A stretch of 64,000 nucleotides of DNA from Thermobispora bispora DSM 43833. GTDB taxonomy: Bacteria > Actinomycetota > Actinomycetes > Streptosporangiales > Streptosporangiaceae. The notes under the pieces are model-generated. The model made no database searches. It was not told the DNA's origin and saw only the letters and a list, made by a program, of their open reading frames with translations. Below, piece by piece: positions 46,284 through 56,491 of this stretch; the first letter of the stretch is position 1; every line of letters begins with the position of its first letter. Location of the stretch: NCBI RefSeq assembly GCF_000092645.1, contig NC_014165.1, positions 2,108,001-2,172,000 on the forward strand, read 5' to 3'. Both the position numbers and the translations under genes were made by a program.

Positions 46284-47756
46284 TCACTCCTCGGCCGCGT
46301 GCCGCTCCAGGAACGCGTACACGTCGGCCTCGTCGACGCCGGGGAAGGAGCCGGGCGGCAGCACGGTCAGCACGTGCGAGTTGGCGAGCGCGGACGGCCA
46401 GGCGTAGCCCTCCCACCGCTGCGCCAGCTCCGCGGGCGGGCGGCGGCAGCACTCCCCGTTCGGGCAGTTCGACTTGGTGCGGTTCGTCGTCTCGCGCCCG
46501 CGGAACCAGCGCGACTCCCGGTACGGCACGCCGAGGGTGATGGCGAACTCCTTCTCCTGGGCCGGGTCCACGTGCGCGACGCAGAAGTAGGTCCCCGTGG
46601 GCGTGTCGCAGTACTGGTAGTAGACCGAGAACCGGTCGGGCGCGGAGAACACCCGGCGGCCCGACCACTGCCGGCACATCCGCTGCCCCTCGATCGCTCC
46701 CTGCTCGTCGGCGGGGAAGACGATCCCGTCGTTCTCGTACGCCTTGTAGATGATCCCGCCGGCGTCGTTCCGCACGAAGTGGCAGAGCAGGTCGAGGTGG
46801 CGGGTGGCGAGGTTGGTGAACCGGTGCGCGGCCATCTCGTAGGAGACGGCGAACACGTCGCGCAGGTCCTCCACGGAGAGCGTCTTGTCCCGCTTGGCCT
46901 CGCGCAGGAACGGCACCGCGGCCGACTCGGGGACGAGCAGCGCGGCGGCGAAGTAGTTCGCCTCCACCCGCTGGCGGAGGAAGTCGGCGAAGTCCTTGGG
47001 CCGGTCGTGCCGGAGCGCGTAGTGGCCGAGCGTCTGCAGCAGCACGGTCCGGGGGGTGTGCATGCCGAGCTGCTGGCGCTTGAGGTAGATGCGCCGGTTG
47101 CGCAGGTCCATCACGGAGCGGGCCGACTGCGGCAGGTCCTGGACCGTGCGCAGGGTGAACCCGAAGTGCGATACCAGCGCCTGGACCATGCTCTCGGAGA
47201 GCGCGCCCCCGCGGTAGCCCACGGCGTGGAGGGCCTCGGCCGCGGCCTTCTCGATGTCCTCGAAGTAGTTGCCCAGCTCGCGCTGCTTCCGCCGGAGCTC
47301 GGCGTTGGCGAGCCGCGCCTCCTCCGGCGTGGCCGTCCCCCTGGCCTGGCGGGCCTTGAGCTCCCCGTAGAGGGCGAGGATGTGCTCGAGCACCTCGTTG
47401 GGCACCCGGGCGGAGACCTTCAGCTTGCTCAGCCCGAGCCTCATGTAGAGCGGGTCGCGCTGCGCCTCCTCCAGCGCGATCTCCAGCTGCGCCCTCCTGT
47501 TGGGGGCCTGCCGGCGCAGCAGCTCCTCGACGGGCACGTTGAGCGCGGTCGCGAGCGACTTCAGCAGCGACAGCTTGGGCTCGCGCTTGCCGTTCTCCAG
47601 GAGGGAGAGCTGGCTCGGCGCCCGCCCGACGCGTTCGGCCAGGTCAGCGAGGGTGAGCCCGCGTTGCTTGCGCAGGTGCTTGAGCCGCTGCCCGAAGGCC
47701 AGCAGGTCGAGCTCGTGCGTCAAAGACAGCTGTTCTTCGCCGGTGATGGAGGACAT
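46284..47756 (-). CDS. RamB-like XRE-family transcriptional regulator (acetate/glyoxylate control)
   Basis: 490 residues. XRE helix-turn-helix at about 22-78 (LKHLRKQRGLTLADLAERVG; SQLSLLENGKREPKLSLL). A central DUF955-like region (LLQTLGHYALRHDRPKDFA; AALLVPESAAVPFL) and a C-terminal sensor domain with cysteines (CRQWSGRR; NCPNGECC) follow. It resembles RamB/Rv0465c, regulators of acetate metabolism that sit next to isocitrate lyase, and it is divergent from aceA here. ATG 47756 is 7 nt after TAGGAT, probably leaderless. Confidence 0.93.
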   Translation of the reverse strand: MSSITGEEQLSLTHELDLLAFGQRLKHLRKQRGLTLADLAERVGRAPSQLSLLENGKREPKLSLLKSLATALNVPVEELLRRQAPNRRAQLEIALEEAQRDPLYMRLGLSKLKVSARVPNEVLEHILALYGELKARQARGTATPEEARLANAELRRKQRELGNYFEDIEKAAAEALHAVGYRGGALSESMVQALVSHFGFTLRTVQDLPQSARSVMDLRNRRIYLKRQQLGMHTPRTVLLQTLGHYALRHDRPKDFADFLRQRVEANYFAAALLVPESAAVPFLREAKRDKTLSVEDLRDVFAVSYEMAAHRFTNLATRHLDLLCHFVRNDAGGIIYKAYENDGIVFPADEQGAIEGQRMCRQWSGRRVFSAPDRFSVYYQYCDTPTGTYFCVAHVDPAQEKEFAITLGVPYRESRWFRGRETTNRTKSNCPNGECCRRPPAELAQRWEGYAWPSALANSHVLTVLPPGSFPGVDEADVYAFLERHAAEE

Positions 47757-47763
47757 ATCTCCG

Positions 47764-47769
47764 ATCCTA
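47764..47769 (-). promoter_or_regulatory. -10 box of the RamB-like gene (TAGGAT)
   Basis: TAGGAT on the minus strand ends 7 nt before ATG 47756. GGAG lies only 2 nt from the start codon, too close for a normal Shine-Dalgarno. Confidence 0.5.
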
Positions 47770-47852
47770 GGCGGAAAAACGACACTTCTTCCACCCCACC
47801 TGTGACCCGCGTCACACGACTGGTCTAGTCCATATCGAAAACACTGCGGTTC

Positions 47853-47891
47853 TTCACCAGCGAATACTCGTAGGTATTCATGTATGGTGAA
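47853..47891. promoter_or_regulatory. Nested inverted repeats in the ramB-aceA intergenic region
   Basis: Inner dyad GAATAC-N6-GTATTC (47862-47879) sits inside outer arms TTCACCA (47853-47859) and TGGTGAA (47885-47891). It is in an AT-rich stretch 110-150 bp before aceA. A likely operator for the RamB-like protein or another regulator. Confidence 0.55.
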
Positions 47892-47912
47892 AAAGTACCA
47901 ATCTTTTCTGTC

Positions 47913-47929
47913 GATCAACCTTGTTGATC
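47913..47929. promoter_or_regulatory. Perfect palindrome GATCAAC-CTT-GTTGATC upstream of aceA
   Basis: Seven-bp arms and 3-bp centre, about 70 bp before the aceA start, probably within its promoter or leader. Confidence 0.5.
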
Positions 47930-47999
47930 CCGGAATCCCGGGCAGACACTGAGGACCAGCCCCAGGTGACGATTCACGCAACAAGGGAGTGACCGGGAC

Positions 48000-49292
<1,293 letters not shown>

Positions 49293-49324
49293 TCACGGGC
49301 GACCAGCCGCAGACAGGTCGAACT

Positions 49325-49394
49325 CCGAGCCCCGCCGATCAGCTGGGGCCGCAGGTCACCGCCACGGGACCTGACGGCGATCGGCGGGGCTCGG
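49325..49394. terminator. Long stem-loop between aceA and the kinase gene
   Basis: Perfect 16-bp arms (49325-49340 and 49379-49394; CCGAGCCCCGCCGATC and its complement). A small inner stem CAGGTC / GACCTG lies within the loop. The right arm lies inside the 3' end of the kinase gene. Serves two convergent genes. Confidence 0.7.
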
Positions 49395-51044
49395 CGCTTT
49401 CCCGCCCGCGGGCGGATCGAGCGGGGCCGGCGAGGGAACGTCCGGGCTCGGCGGCTGCCCGGTCTGCGGCGGCGGGGAGAGCGGCTCCTCGGACGGGGGT
49501 GGGCTCTGGCCGCCCGGGGGCTCCCCCGGCGTCGCCGTCGGGCCGGGCCGCGGCGTGGCCGGGCGGCACGGCGGGTCCTCACCGGCCGGGCACCCGGTGG
49601 GCCGGGGCCGCACCGTGCCCCGCACCGGAGAGGGCGAGACCACGATCGGCTCCTTCACCGCCCGGGACGGCCGCGCGGATCGGGCCGGGGTGGCCGTGGG
49701 CCGCGGCCGGGGCGCCGGGGTGCCCCGCGCGGCGGCGCTCCGGGTGGGCGTGCGCGGCACCTCGGCGGGGACGGGGACGTCGATGACGCTCTCCTCCGGG
49801 CGGGGCATCACCAGCGGCGGCGCGGGTGGCTCGCCGCCGGTGCCGTGCATCCGGGCGGCACCGGTCCCGGCGGCGACCATGGTGAGGGTGGCGATGGTGA
49901 TCGTCGCGAGCGCGGCGAACCCGGCCTGAGAGGCGTGGCCCGCCGTCCTCCCCGGGCGGGCCGGGCTCTCCCCGGCCGGCCGACGGCGCGCGGCCCGCGT
50001 GCGCCGGATCGTGCCGGTGAGCCCCGCCGGCCCGGCCGACCGGCCGATCTCCGCCGGCTCGGGCGACCGGCCGATCTCCGCCGGCCGCTCCGGTTCGCGG
50101 CGGTCGCCCGGCTCCCCCGGGTACGGCACGGGCCGCCAGGTGCGGGCGAGGATCTCGGCGACCGCCCGCCGCCGGTCCTCCGGCATGGCGATCCCGCCCA
50201 TCGCGAGCAGCGCGGCGAGCAGCTCACCCGCGGCCGGGCGGGCCGCCGGGTCCTTGCGCAGCGCCGCGGCCGCCAGGTCGCGCAGCAGCCCGGTGACGCC
50301 GTCGATCCACGGCTCCTCGACCAGGATCCGCCGGGTGAGCACGTCGAGGTCGCCCCGGCCGAACGGGTGCCGCCCGGTCGCCGCGTACACGACCAGGCAC
50401 CCCCACGAGAAGACGTCCGAGGCGGGTACGGCCCGCCCGCCGGTGAGCCGCTCCGGCGCGACCCACCCGGGGCTCCCCATGATCTGCCCGGCCTGGGTGT
50501 AGGCGAGCGCCGCGTCCTGGTCCCGGGCGATGCCGAAGTCGATCACGAACGGGCCGCGCGGGGAGAGCAGGACGTTCGCCGGCTTCAGGTCCCGGTGGAC
50601 CAGCCCCGCCTCGTGGATCGCGCACAGGGCGCCGGCCGTGCCGAGGGCCACGCCGTACGCGAGGTCGGGGACGAGCGGGCCGTGCGCCTCGACCACCTGG
50701 GAGAGCGGGGGCCCGGGGATGTACTCGGTGACCAGGTACGGGCGGGTCCCGTCGACGCCGTCCTCGATGACCCCGGCCGTGCAGAACGGCACCACGCGCC
50801 GGGAGAGCTCCACCTCCGCGGCGAACCGCGCCCGCAGGGTCGGGTCGGCGAGGTGGGCCTCGTGCGGGGTCTTCACCGCGACCAGCCCGTGGCCGGGGTG
50901 CTCGGCGAGGTAGACCACGCCCATGCCGCCCGCGCCGAGCCGGCCGAGGAGCGGGTAGCGCCCGACGGCGACGGGGTCACCCGCGGTGAGCGGGCGTACA
51001 CCGGGAGGCATGCCGCCAGGGAAGCCTGCACCGCCACGCGCCAT
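49356..51044 (-). CDS. Serine/threonine protein kinase (PknB-type, membrane)
   Basis: 562 residues. Kinase domain about 25-285: glycine loop LGAGGMGVVYLA, VAVKTP lysine, HRDLKPANVLL catalytic loop, DFGIAR, and APERLTGGRAVPASDVFSWG. A basic juxtamembrane segment leads to one membrane helix (AALATITIATLTMVAAGT, about 375-395). A Pro/Ser/Thr-rich extracellular tail without PASTA repeats follows, with two cysteine-containing bits (GCPAGEDPPCRP). ATG 51044 follows GAGGGTGG. All catalytic residues are present. Ligand unknown. Confidence 0.93.
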   Translation of the reverse strand: MARGGAGFPGGMPPGVRPLTAGDPVAVGRYPLLGRLGAGGMGVVYLAEHPGHGLVAVKTPHEAHLADPTLRARFAAEVELSRRVVPFCTAGVIEDGVDGTRPYLVTEYIPGPPLSQVVEAHGPLVPDLAYGVALGTAGALCAIHEAGLVHRDLKPANVLLSPRGPFVIDFGIARDQDAALAYTQAGQIMGSPGWVAPERLTGGRAVPASDVFSWGCLVVYAATGRHPFGRGDLDVLTRRILVEEPWIDGVTGLLRDLAAAALRKDPAARPAAGELLAALLAMGGIAMPEDRRRAVAEILARTWRPVPYPGEPGDRREPERPAEIGRSPEPAEIGRSAGPAGLTGTIRRTRAARRRPAGESPARPGRTAGHASQAGFAALATITIATLTMVAAGTGAARMHGTGGEPPAPPLVMPRPEESVIDVPVPAEVPRTPTRSAAARGTPAPRPRPTATPARSARPSRAVKEPIVVSPSPVRGTVRPRPTGCPAGEDPPCRPATPRPGPTATPGEPPGGQSPPPSEEPLSPPPQTGQPPSPDVPSPAPLDPPAGGKAPSPADRRQVPWR

Positions 51045-51216
51045 CCGGAAGCCACCCTCTCAGGAAGTACCCGCACAGCACACTGTGGCCCGTCGGCCCC
51101 GGGGCGCGCCGCCGAGTGGCGCGGAGATGCCGGGTTAGGTAAGGCCAATGGCACCCGCAGGTAAGGAACTTCCGGAACCGCGCAGCTCACATACCGTGCA
51201 AATGAGACACGGGCTT

Positions 51217-51301
51217 GGGTGCGGCCGGCGGCGGGTGGGCGGGGCGTCGGCCAGGGCGCCGATCTCGGACGGGTGAGGGTACGGCCGGCGGCGGGTGGGC
51301 G
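51217..51301. repeat. 25-bp direct repeat, 60-bp period
   Basis: Copies at 51217-51241 and 51277-51301 differ at one base; the shared core is CGGCCGGCGGCGGGTGGGCG. They lie in the 269-bp gap between the hydrolase stop and the kinase start, in which I see no gene. Confidence 0.75.
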
Positions 51302-51313
51302 CGGCCCGCTCGG

Positions 51314-52294
51314 TCACGCCGCCTCGGCGCCGGAGGCCGCCAGGAACTTCTCCACCGCGCCGAGGAACCGTTCGATGTGCCCGAAGATCCGCCGCGCCTC
51401 GGGGAGCACGTCGGAGAAGATCGGGAACACGTGCGGCATGCGGTGCCACTCCTCGTACCGCACCGGCACCCCGCTCCGCCGGGCGCGGTCGGCGACCCGC
51501 CGCGCCTCGCCGCGGAGGATCTCCGTGCTGCCGGTGACGATCATGAGGGGTGGCACGCCCGTGTAGTCGCCGTAGACCGGTGAGATGAGGGGGTCGCGGG
51601 GGTCGCGGCCGTCCGTCCACCGGCGGGCGAGCCAGTCGATCCGGCTCGCCGGGAGCATGGGGTCGGCCCACCGGTTCTCCCGGCGCGGGGGGACGGTCAG
51701 GTCGGCCCACGGGGACAGGCAGATGCCGGCGGCGGGGAGCGGCATCCCCTCGTCCCGCAGGGCGAGCAGGGTGGCGAGGGTGAGGTGGCCGCCGGCCGAG
51801 TCACCGGCGATCACGATGTCCTTCGGGCGGTGCCCGGCGTCGAGCAGCCCCTGGTACGCGGCGAGCGCGTCGGCGAGCGACTCGGTGAGGGTGTGCGACG
51901 GGCCCTGCCGGTAGTCGAGCGAGAGCACCGGGCGCCGCGCGGCCGCCGACAGCCGCCAGGTGATCGGGCGGTGGGTGGCCGGGGAGCAGACGAAGTACGC
52001 GCCGCCGTGGAAGTAGAGCACCACCTTGTCCTCGTCGAGGTCGGCGGCGCCCCGCACCCACTCGGCCCGGCACCCGCCGATCTCGTCGGGGACGATCGAT
52101 ACGTGACCGGGCAGGAACCGGGAGAGGTGCTCGCTCAGGCCGAGCAGCTCCCGGGCGACCACCATCCCGGGCGTGTTCCGGACGAGGACGGCGGTGACGG
52201 GCTTCATCGTCCCCCGGAGGAGCCCGTTGAGCACGGTCGTCTGCCAACTGACGGGATATTTTGGAAAAATATCCACATTCAGCTCATCAGTCAC
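51314..52294 (-). CDS. Alpha/beta hydrolase, hormone-sensitive-lipase (HSL/acetyl-hydrolase) family
   Basis: 326 residues. Oxyanion motif YFHGGAYFVCSP (HGG, about 94-97), nucleophile elbow GDSAGG with catalytic serine near 168, Asp in the LMIVTGSTEILRG region, and probable His in WHRMPHVFP. Likely esterase on short acyl esters. GTG 52294 follows GGGAGGG. The upstream region has a perfect 14-bp palindrome that could be its operator. Confidence 0.92.
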   Translation of the reverse strand: MTDELNVDIFPKYPVSWQTTVLNGLLRGTMKPVTAVLVRNTPGMVVARELLGLSEHLSRFLPGHVSIVPDEIGGCRAEWVRGAADLDEDKVVLYFHGGAYFVCSPATHRPITWRLSAAARRPVLSLDYRQGPSHTLTESLADALAAYQGLLDAGHRPKDIVIAGDSAGGHLTLATLLALRDEGMPLPAAGICLSPWADLTVPPRRENRWADPMLPASRIDWLARRWTDGRDPRDPLISPVYGDYTGVPPLMIVTGSTEILRGEARRVADRARRSGVPVRYEEWHRMPHVFPIFSDVLPEARRIFGHIERFLGAVEKFLAASGAEAA

Positions 52295-52335
52295 GCAACC
52301 CTCCCAAAAGGGACGTTCCCGGGTTGGCAACGGTT

Positions 52336-52349
52336 CTACCGGCCGGTAG
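52336..52349. promoter_or_regulatory. Perfect palindrome CTACCGGCCGGTAG upstream of hydrolase
   Basis: Fourteen-bp perfect palindrome about 42 bp upstream of GTG 52294, TetR-operator-like. A second dyad ACAATAA-N7-TTATTGT lies at 52364-52384. Confidence 0.5.
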
Positions 52350-52419
52350 GTTACGAGATATTCACAATAAGGTTTCTTTATTGTAACACCAGCAGGTCAG
52401 CGGCTATGGCCCCACAGGA

Positions 52420-52456
52420 GATCCGGCCGCGTTCCCGGGAGCGCGGCGGCCGGATC
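52420..52456. terminator. Hairpin with 11-bp arms
   Basis: GATCCGGCCGC pairs with GCGGCCGGATC across 15 nt that contain CCCGGG. It does not end any gene I recognise, so it could be a regulatory hairpin instead. Confidence 0.35.
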
Positions 52457-52924
52457 CCGGGCGCGGCACCGGTGCGGCCCGCCGCCACGGGGCCCGCGAG
52501 CAGGGCCACCCCGGCCGAGCGGAACCCTGGAAGAACCGCCGCCTCGGCCCCGTCGCGCGGCCGGTCCCTCACGGTCGGGCGATGCGGCGACGAGCGGCAC
52601 CCGCGTGACCGGCTCCGCCTGCACCGGCTCGCCGCCCTCGGGGACGAAGGGGCCGAGGGCTCGGGCTGAGCCGGGCCGGCCGGACCGCCGCCGCGGGATC
52701 CGGGGAGGCGGCGAGCACCCCGGCCGCGTCGCACGCCTGGAAGGGCCACCGCCGTGGGCACCGGGGAGGCAGGCCGCCGCGCGCTCCAGGAACGCCGAGA
52801 ACCGAGCCGTGGGCCCCAGGGAGGTAGGAGGGCGGAAAACCGGGTATGGCTGGTCCCGTTCCAGCACTCCGCCGTGATCATCCGCCGTGCGGGCGGCCGC
52901 ATCGGGTGCAGGGGGCCTTGCAGC

Positions 52925-53736
52925 ATGACCTCGCAGCGGTACCGGCGCGTCATCGTCGGCTTCGACGGATCTCCGGCGGCCGTGGCGGCGCTCGACTGGG
53001 CGTCGGCGGAGGCTCGCCTGCACGGCGCGTCCCTGGTCATCTGCACGGTGGTGCCGGACGGCCAGGAGCCGGCCACCTCGGACGCCCTCGCCACGCTGCG
53101 CCGCTCGGTGCAGGAGCTCATCGGCGGCGAGCCCGAGGTCCGCTGCGTGCCGGGCTCGCCCGCGGTCGCGCTCATCACCGCCTGCACCCCGTCGGACCTG
53201 CTCGTGCTCGGCGCCCATGGCCGCAGCGCGCGCTCGCCGGCGTGCTCCTGGGGTCGGTCAGCCGCGCGTGCCTGCACCGCGCCCCCTGCCCGGTGGCGGT
53301 GGTCCCGGCCACCGGAGAGCGGCCGCGGCACGACCGGGTGATCGCCGCGGTGGACGGCTCCGGGCCGTCCCGCCGGGCGTTGCGCGCGGCCGCGATCGAG
53401 GCCGAGCTCCGCGGGGCCTCGCTGCGGGTGGTGCACGCCGTGCACTGGGAGCCGCTCGGGGTGGAGTGGATCACCCCCACCAAGGAGCAGCTCGTGGCCT
53501 GGGGGGAGCGCCTGGTCGCCGCCGAGCTGGCCGCGACGGGCGTGCGCGCGATCACCGAGGTCGTGCACGGTCATCCCAAGGAGGTCCTGATCCAGGCCGC
53601 CCAGGAGGCCGATCTCCTCGTTTTGGGGCACCGTGGCCGCAACCCGCTCGCCGGGCTGCTGCTCGGCTCCACCAGCGAGCACTGCGCCCGCCACGCCCCG
53701 TGCCCGGTCATCGTCGTACGGCCGCCGCAGGACTGA
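52925..53736 (+). pseudogene. Tandem UspA universal stress protein, frameshifted
   Basis: Two Usp domains in one gene (as Rv1996). Domain 1 starts at ATG 52925 (MTSQRYRRVIVGFDGSPAAVAA) and runs to LLVLGAHGRS near 53225. The expected continuation (ALAGVLLGSVSRACLHRAPCP) is in another frame, which stays open to the stop at 53736 and holds all of domain 2 (RVIAAVDGSGPSRRAL; GHRGRNPLAGLLLGSTS). The shift falls in the run GCGCGCGC at 53226-53233 and looks like a two-base gain or one-base loss. It splits the ATP-binding motif of domain 1. Real mutation, or sequence error. The gene lies directly upstream of a CtpF-like ATPase. Confidence 0.8.
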
Positions 53737-53749
53737 GCCACCGGACGCC

Positions 53750-56491
53750 ATGGACAGGCCTCGCAAGGACGCGGGCCCCGGCACGGTCGCCCGGGCCGAC
53801 GCCCCGCGCCCCGCGCCCCACGAGCTGGCGCCCCATGAGGTGGTGCTCATCCACGGCAGCGACCTCGACCGCGGCCTGGACGAGCACGAGGCGCGAGACC
53901 GGCTGGAGCGGTACGGGCCGAACGTGCTGCCGCGGGCCGATACGGCCGGGTGGCCCGTCCGCTGGCTCCGCCAGTTCCACCACCCGCTGATCTACATCCT
54001 GCTCGCCTCCGCGGCGATCACGCTGCTCCTCGGCGACCTGGTGGACTCCGCGGTCATCCTCGCGGTCCTGCTGGTCAACGCGGTGGTCGGCTTCGTCCAG
54101 GAGTCCAGGGCGGAGGCCGCGCTGGACGAGCTGCGGGCGATGGCCCGCACCCGGGCGCGGGTGGTCCGCGGCGGGCGCGTGGCCGAGGTGCCCTCCGAGG
54201 AGCTCGTCCCGGGCGACCTCGTCCTCCTGGAGGCCGGGGACAAGGTCCCCGCCGACCTGCGGCTGGTGCGGGTCGCCGAGCTGTGCGCCGACGAGTCGGC
54301 GCTGACCGGTGAGTCGGTCCCGGTGGCCAAGGACGAGGTCGTGCTGCCGCAGGCGACCCCGGTCACCGACCGGCGCAACATGGTCTACTCCGGCACGGTG
54401 ATCACCTCGGGCACCGCGACCGGCATCGTGGTCGCCACCGGCGCCGAGACCGAGCTGGGCAGGATCCACCGCTTCGTGACCGAGGCCGAACCCCTCGCCA
54501 CCCCGCTCACGCGCAAGATCGCCCGGTTCAGCGCGATCCTGACCGCGGCCATCCTCGCCCTCTCGGCGCTCACCTTCGCGGTCGGCATGGTCCGCGGCGA
54601 GCCGGTCAAGGAGACGTTCATCGCGGCGGTCGCCCTGGCCGTCGCCGCGATCCCCGAGGGCCTGCCCGCGGTCGTCACCATCACCCTCGCCATCGGCGTC
54701 TCCCGCATGGCCGCGCGCCGGGCCGTGATCCGGCGGCTGCCCGCGGTCGAGACCCTCGGCAGCACCACGGTGATCTGCACCGACAAGACCGGCACGCTGA
54801 CCGAGAACCGGATGACGGTGCGCGTCATCCGGACCCCGGACCGCACGGTGACGGTGACCGGAGCGGGGTACGCCCCCGTGGGCGAGCTGGTCGACGAGGA
54901 CGGGCGGCGCGCCGACCTCGGCGAGGACGCGGCGCTGCGCTGGTCGCTGCTGGCCGGGGCCTGCTGCAACGACGCGGCGTTCCTCGGGGACCGCGCGTCC
55001 GTGGCGGGCGATCCGACCGAGGCCGCCATGCTCGTCGCCGCCGACAAGGCCGGGCTGGGACACGAGCACGCGCGGGCCCGCTTCCCGCGGATCGCCGAGC
55101 AGCCGTTCCGCCCCGAGCGCCGGTACATGGCCACCCTGCACGAGACGCCGGACCGTCCCGGTGAGTGGATCGTGTTCGTCAAGGGGGCGACCGAGCGGCT
55201 GGTGCGGATGTGCGCCTGGGAGATGATGGCCGGCGGCGAGTGCCGCCCGCTCGACGCCGGAGCCGCGCTGCGCTCCGCCGAGGAGCTGGCCGGGCAGGGG
55301 CTGCGCGTGCTGGCCACGGCGATGTGCCGGGTGCCCGCCACGGCCGGGCCGGAGGAGAGCCTGGACGCGGCCCTCCGGGCGGGGACGCTGGTCTTCACCG
55401 GCATGCAGGCGATGCTCGACCCGCCCCGGCCCGGGGCGGTCCGCGCGGTGCGCGCCTGCCGGGACGCGGGCATCTCGGTCAAGATGATCACGGGCGACCA
55501 CGCCACCACCGCGGCGGCGGTCGCCCGCCGGATCGGCATCCTGCCGGGCGGGGACGTGCTCACCGGGGAGGACCTGGCCCGGCTCACCGGCCCGGAGTTC
55601 TCCGCCGCGGTCGAGCGAGCCGCGGTGTTCGCCCGGGTCTCCCCGGAGCAGAAGCTCCGCCTGGTCGTGGCGCTGCAGGAGCGGCGTCACGTGGTCGCGA
55701 TGACCGGCGACGGCGTGAACGACGCGCCGGCGCTGCGGCGGGCCGACATCGGCATCGCGATGGGCCGGAGCGGCACCGAGGTCGCCAAGGACGCGGCCGA
55801 CATGGTGCTCACCGACGACGACTTCGCGAGCATCGAGGCCGCCGCGGAGGAGGGCCGCGGCGTCTTCGACAACCTCACCAAGTTCATCGTGTGGACCCTG
55901 CCCACCAACGCCGGCCAGGGCCTGGTCATCCTGGTGGCCATCCTGTTCGGCCTGACCCTGCCGATGCTGCCGCTGCAGATCCTCTGGATCAACATGATCA
56001 CGGCGGTGACGCTCGGCCTCACCCTCGCCTTCGAACCGAAGGAGCCCGGCATCATGCGCCGGCCGCCGCGCGACCCCGGGCGGCCCCTCCTCACCGGCGC
56101 CCTGGTGGTCCGCATCCTGCTAGTGGCCGGGCTGATGATCGCGGGCGCGCTGTGGCTGTTCGAGTGGGAGCTGCGCCGCGGCGCCGGCCTCGCCGAGGCC
56201 CGGACCGCCGCGGTCAACCTGTTCGTCATGGTGGAGCTGTGCTACCTGTTCAACTGCCGCTCCCTCACGCTGCCGGTGTGGCGGGTGGGCCTGTTCAGCA
56301 ACCGCTGGTCGCTGGCCGGGGTCGCCGCGCAGATCCTCGCCCAGCTCGCGCTCACGTACCTGCCGGTGATGAACCGCCTGTTCCACACCGCGCCGATCGG
56401 CCTCGACGCCTGGCTCCGTGTGCTGGCGCTGGCGGGGGCCGCCACGCTGATCGTCGCCGTGGACAAGCGCCTCCGGGGGATGCACCTGTGA
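53750..56491 (+). CDS. ctpF: P-type ATPase, CtpF-like (P2A/P2B-type, probably calcium)
   Basis: 913 residues. Actuator domain with ESALTGESVPV, M4 IPEGLPAVVTITLA, phosphorylation motif CTDKTGTLTENRMTV, KGATERL in the nucleotide domain, TGDGVNDAPALRRADIG, and M6 LQILWINMITAVTLGLTLAFEP. The PEGLP and M6 residues fit Ca2+-type pumps, and overall it resembles mycobacterial CtpF. ATG 53750 lies 14 bp after the Usp stop, with no clear Shine-Dalgarno, so translation may be coupled. The usp-ctpF pair matches Rv1996-Rv1997, members of the mycobacterial DosR dormancy regulon. Confidence 0.93.
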   Translation: MDRPRKDAGPGTVARADAPRPAPHELAPHEVVLIHGSDLDRGLDEHEARDRLERYGPNVLPRADTAGWPVRWLRQFHHPLIYILLASAAITLLLGDLVDSAVILAVLLVNAVVGFVQESRAEAALDELRAMARTRARVVRGGRVAEVPSEELVPGDLVLLEAGDKVPADLRLVRVAELCADESALTGESVPVAKDEVVLPQATPVTDRRNMVYSGTVITSGTATGIVVATGAETELGRIHRFVTEAEPLATPLTRKIARFSAILTAAILALSALTFAVGMVRGEPVKETFIAAVALAVAAIPEGLPAVVTITLAIGVSRMAARRAVIRRLPAVETLGSTTVICTDKTGTLTENRMTVRVIRTPDRTVTVTGAGYAPVGELVDEDGRRADLGEDAALRWSLLAGACCNDAAFLGDRASVAGDPTEAAMLVAADKAGLGHEHARARFPRIAEQPFRPERRYMATLHETPDRPGEWIVFVKGATERLVRMCAWEMMAGGECRPLDAGAALRSAEELAGQGLRVLATAMCRVPATAGPEESLDAALRAGTLVFTGMQAMLDPPRPGAVRAVRACRDAGISVKMITGDHATTAAAVARRIGILPGGDVLTGEDLARLTGPEFSAAVERAAVFARVSPEQKLRLVVALQERRHVVAMTGDGVNDAPALRRADIGIAMGRSGTEVAKDAADMVLTDDDFASIEAAAEEGRGVFDNLTKFIVWTLPTNAGQGLVILVAILFGLTLPMLPLQILWINMITAVTLGLTLAFEPKEPGIMRRPPRDPGRPLLTGALVVRILLVAGLMIAGALWLFEWELRRGAGLAEARTAAVNLFVMVELCYLFNCRSLTLPVWRVGLFSNRWSLAGVAAQILAQLALTYLPVMNRLFHTAPIGLDAWLRVLALAGAATLIVAVDKRLRGMHL

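Larger units (their letters stand above)
52295..52924. other. 630-bp divergent intergenic region, no gene seen
   Basis: The first 100 bp (52250-52390) are strikingly AT-rich for this genome and carry two dyads. Next comes an 11-bp-arm hairpin at 52420-52456. From 52460 to 52920 the DNA is GC-rich with weak plus-strand promoter-like elements (GGGTATGGCT) near the UspA gene. Reading frames across it lack protein features. Confidence 0.5.

Noticed and set aside
52925-53341. Single-domain Usp as the intended product
   Set aside because: The end of this frame is Arg/Ser/Pro-rich nonsense, and the alternate frame continues the Usp fold exactly at the break.
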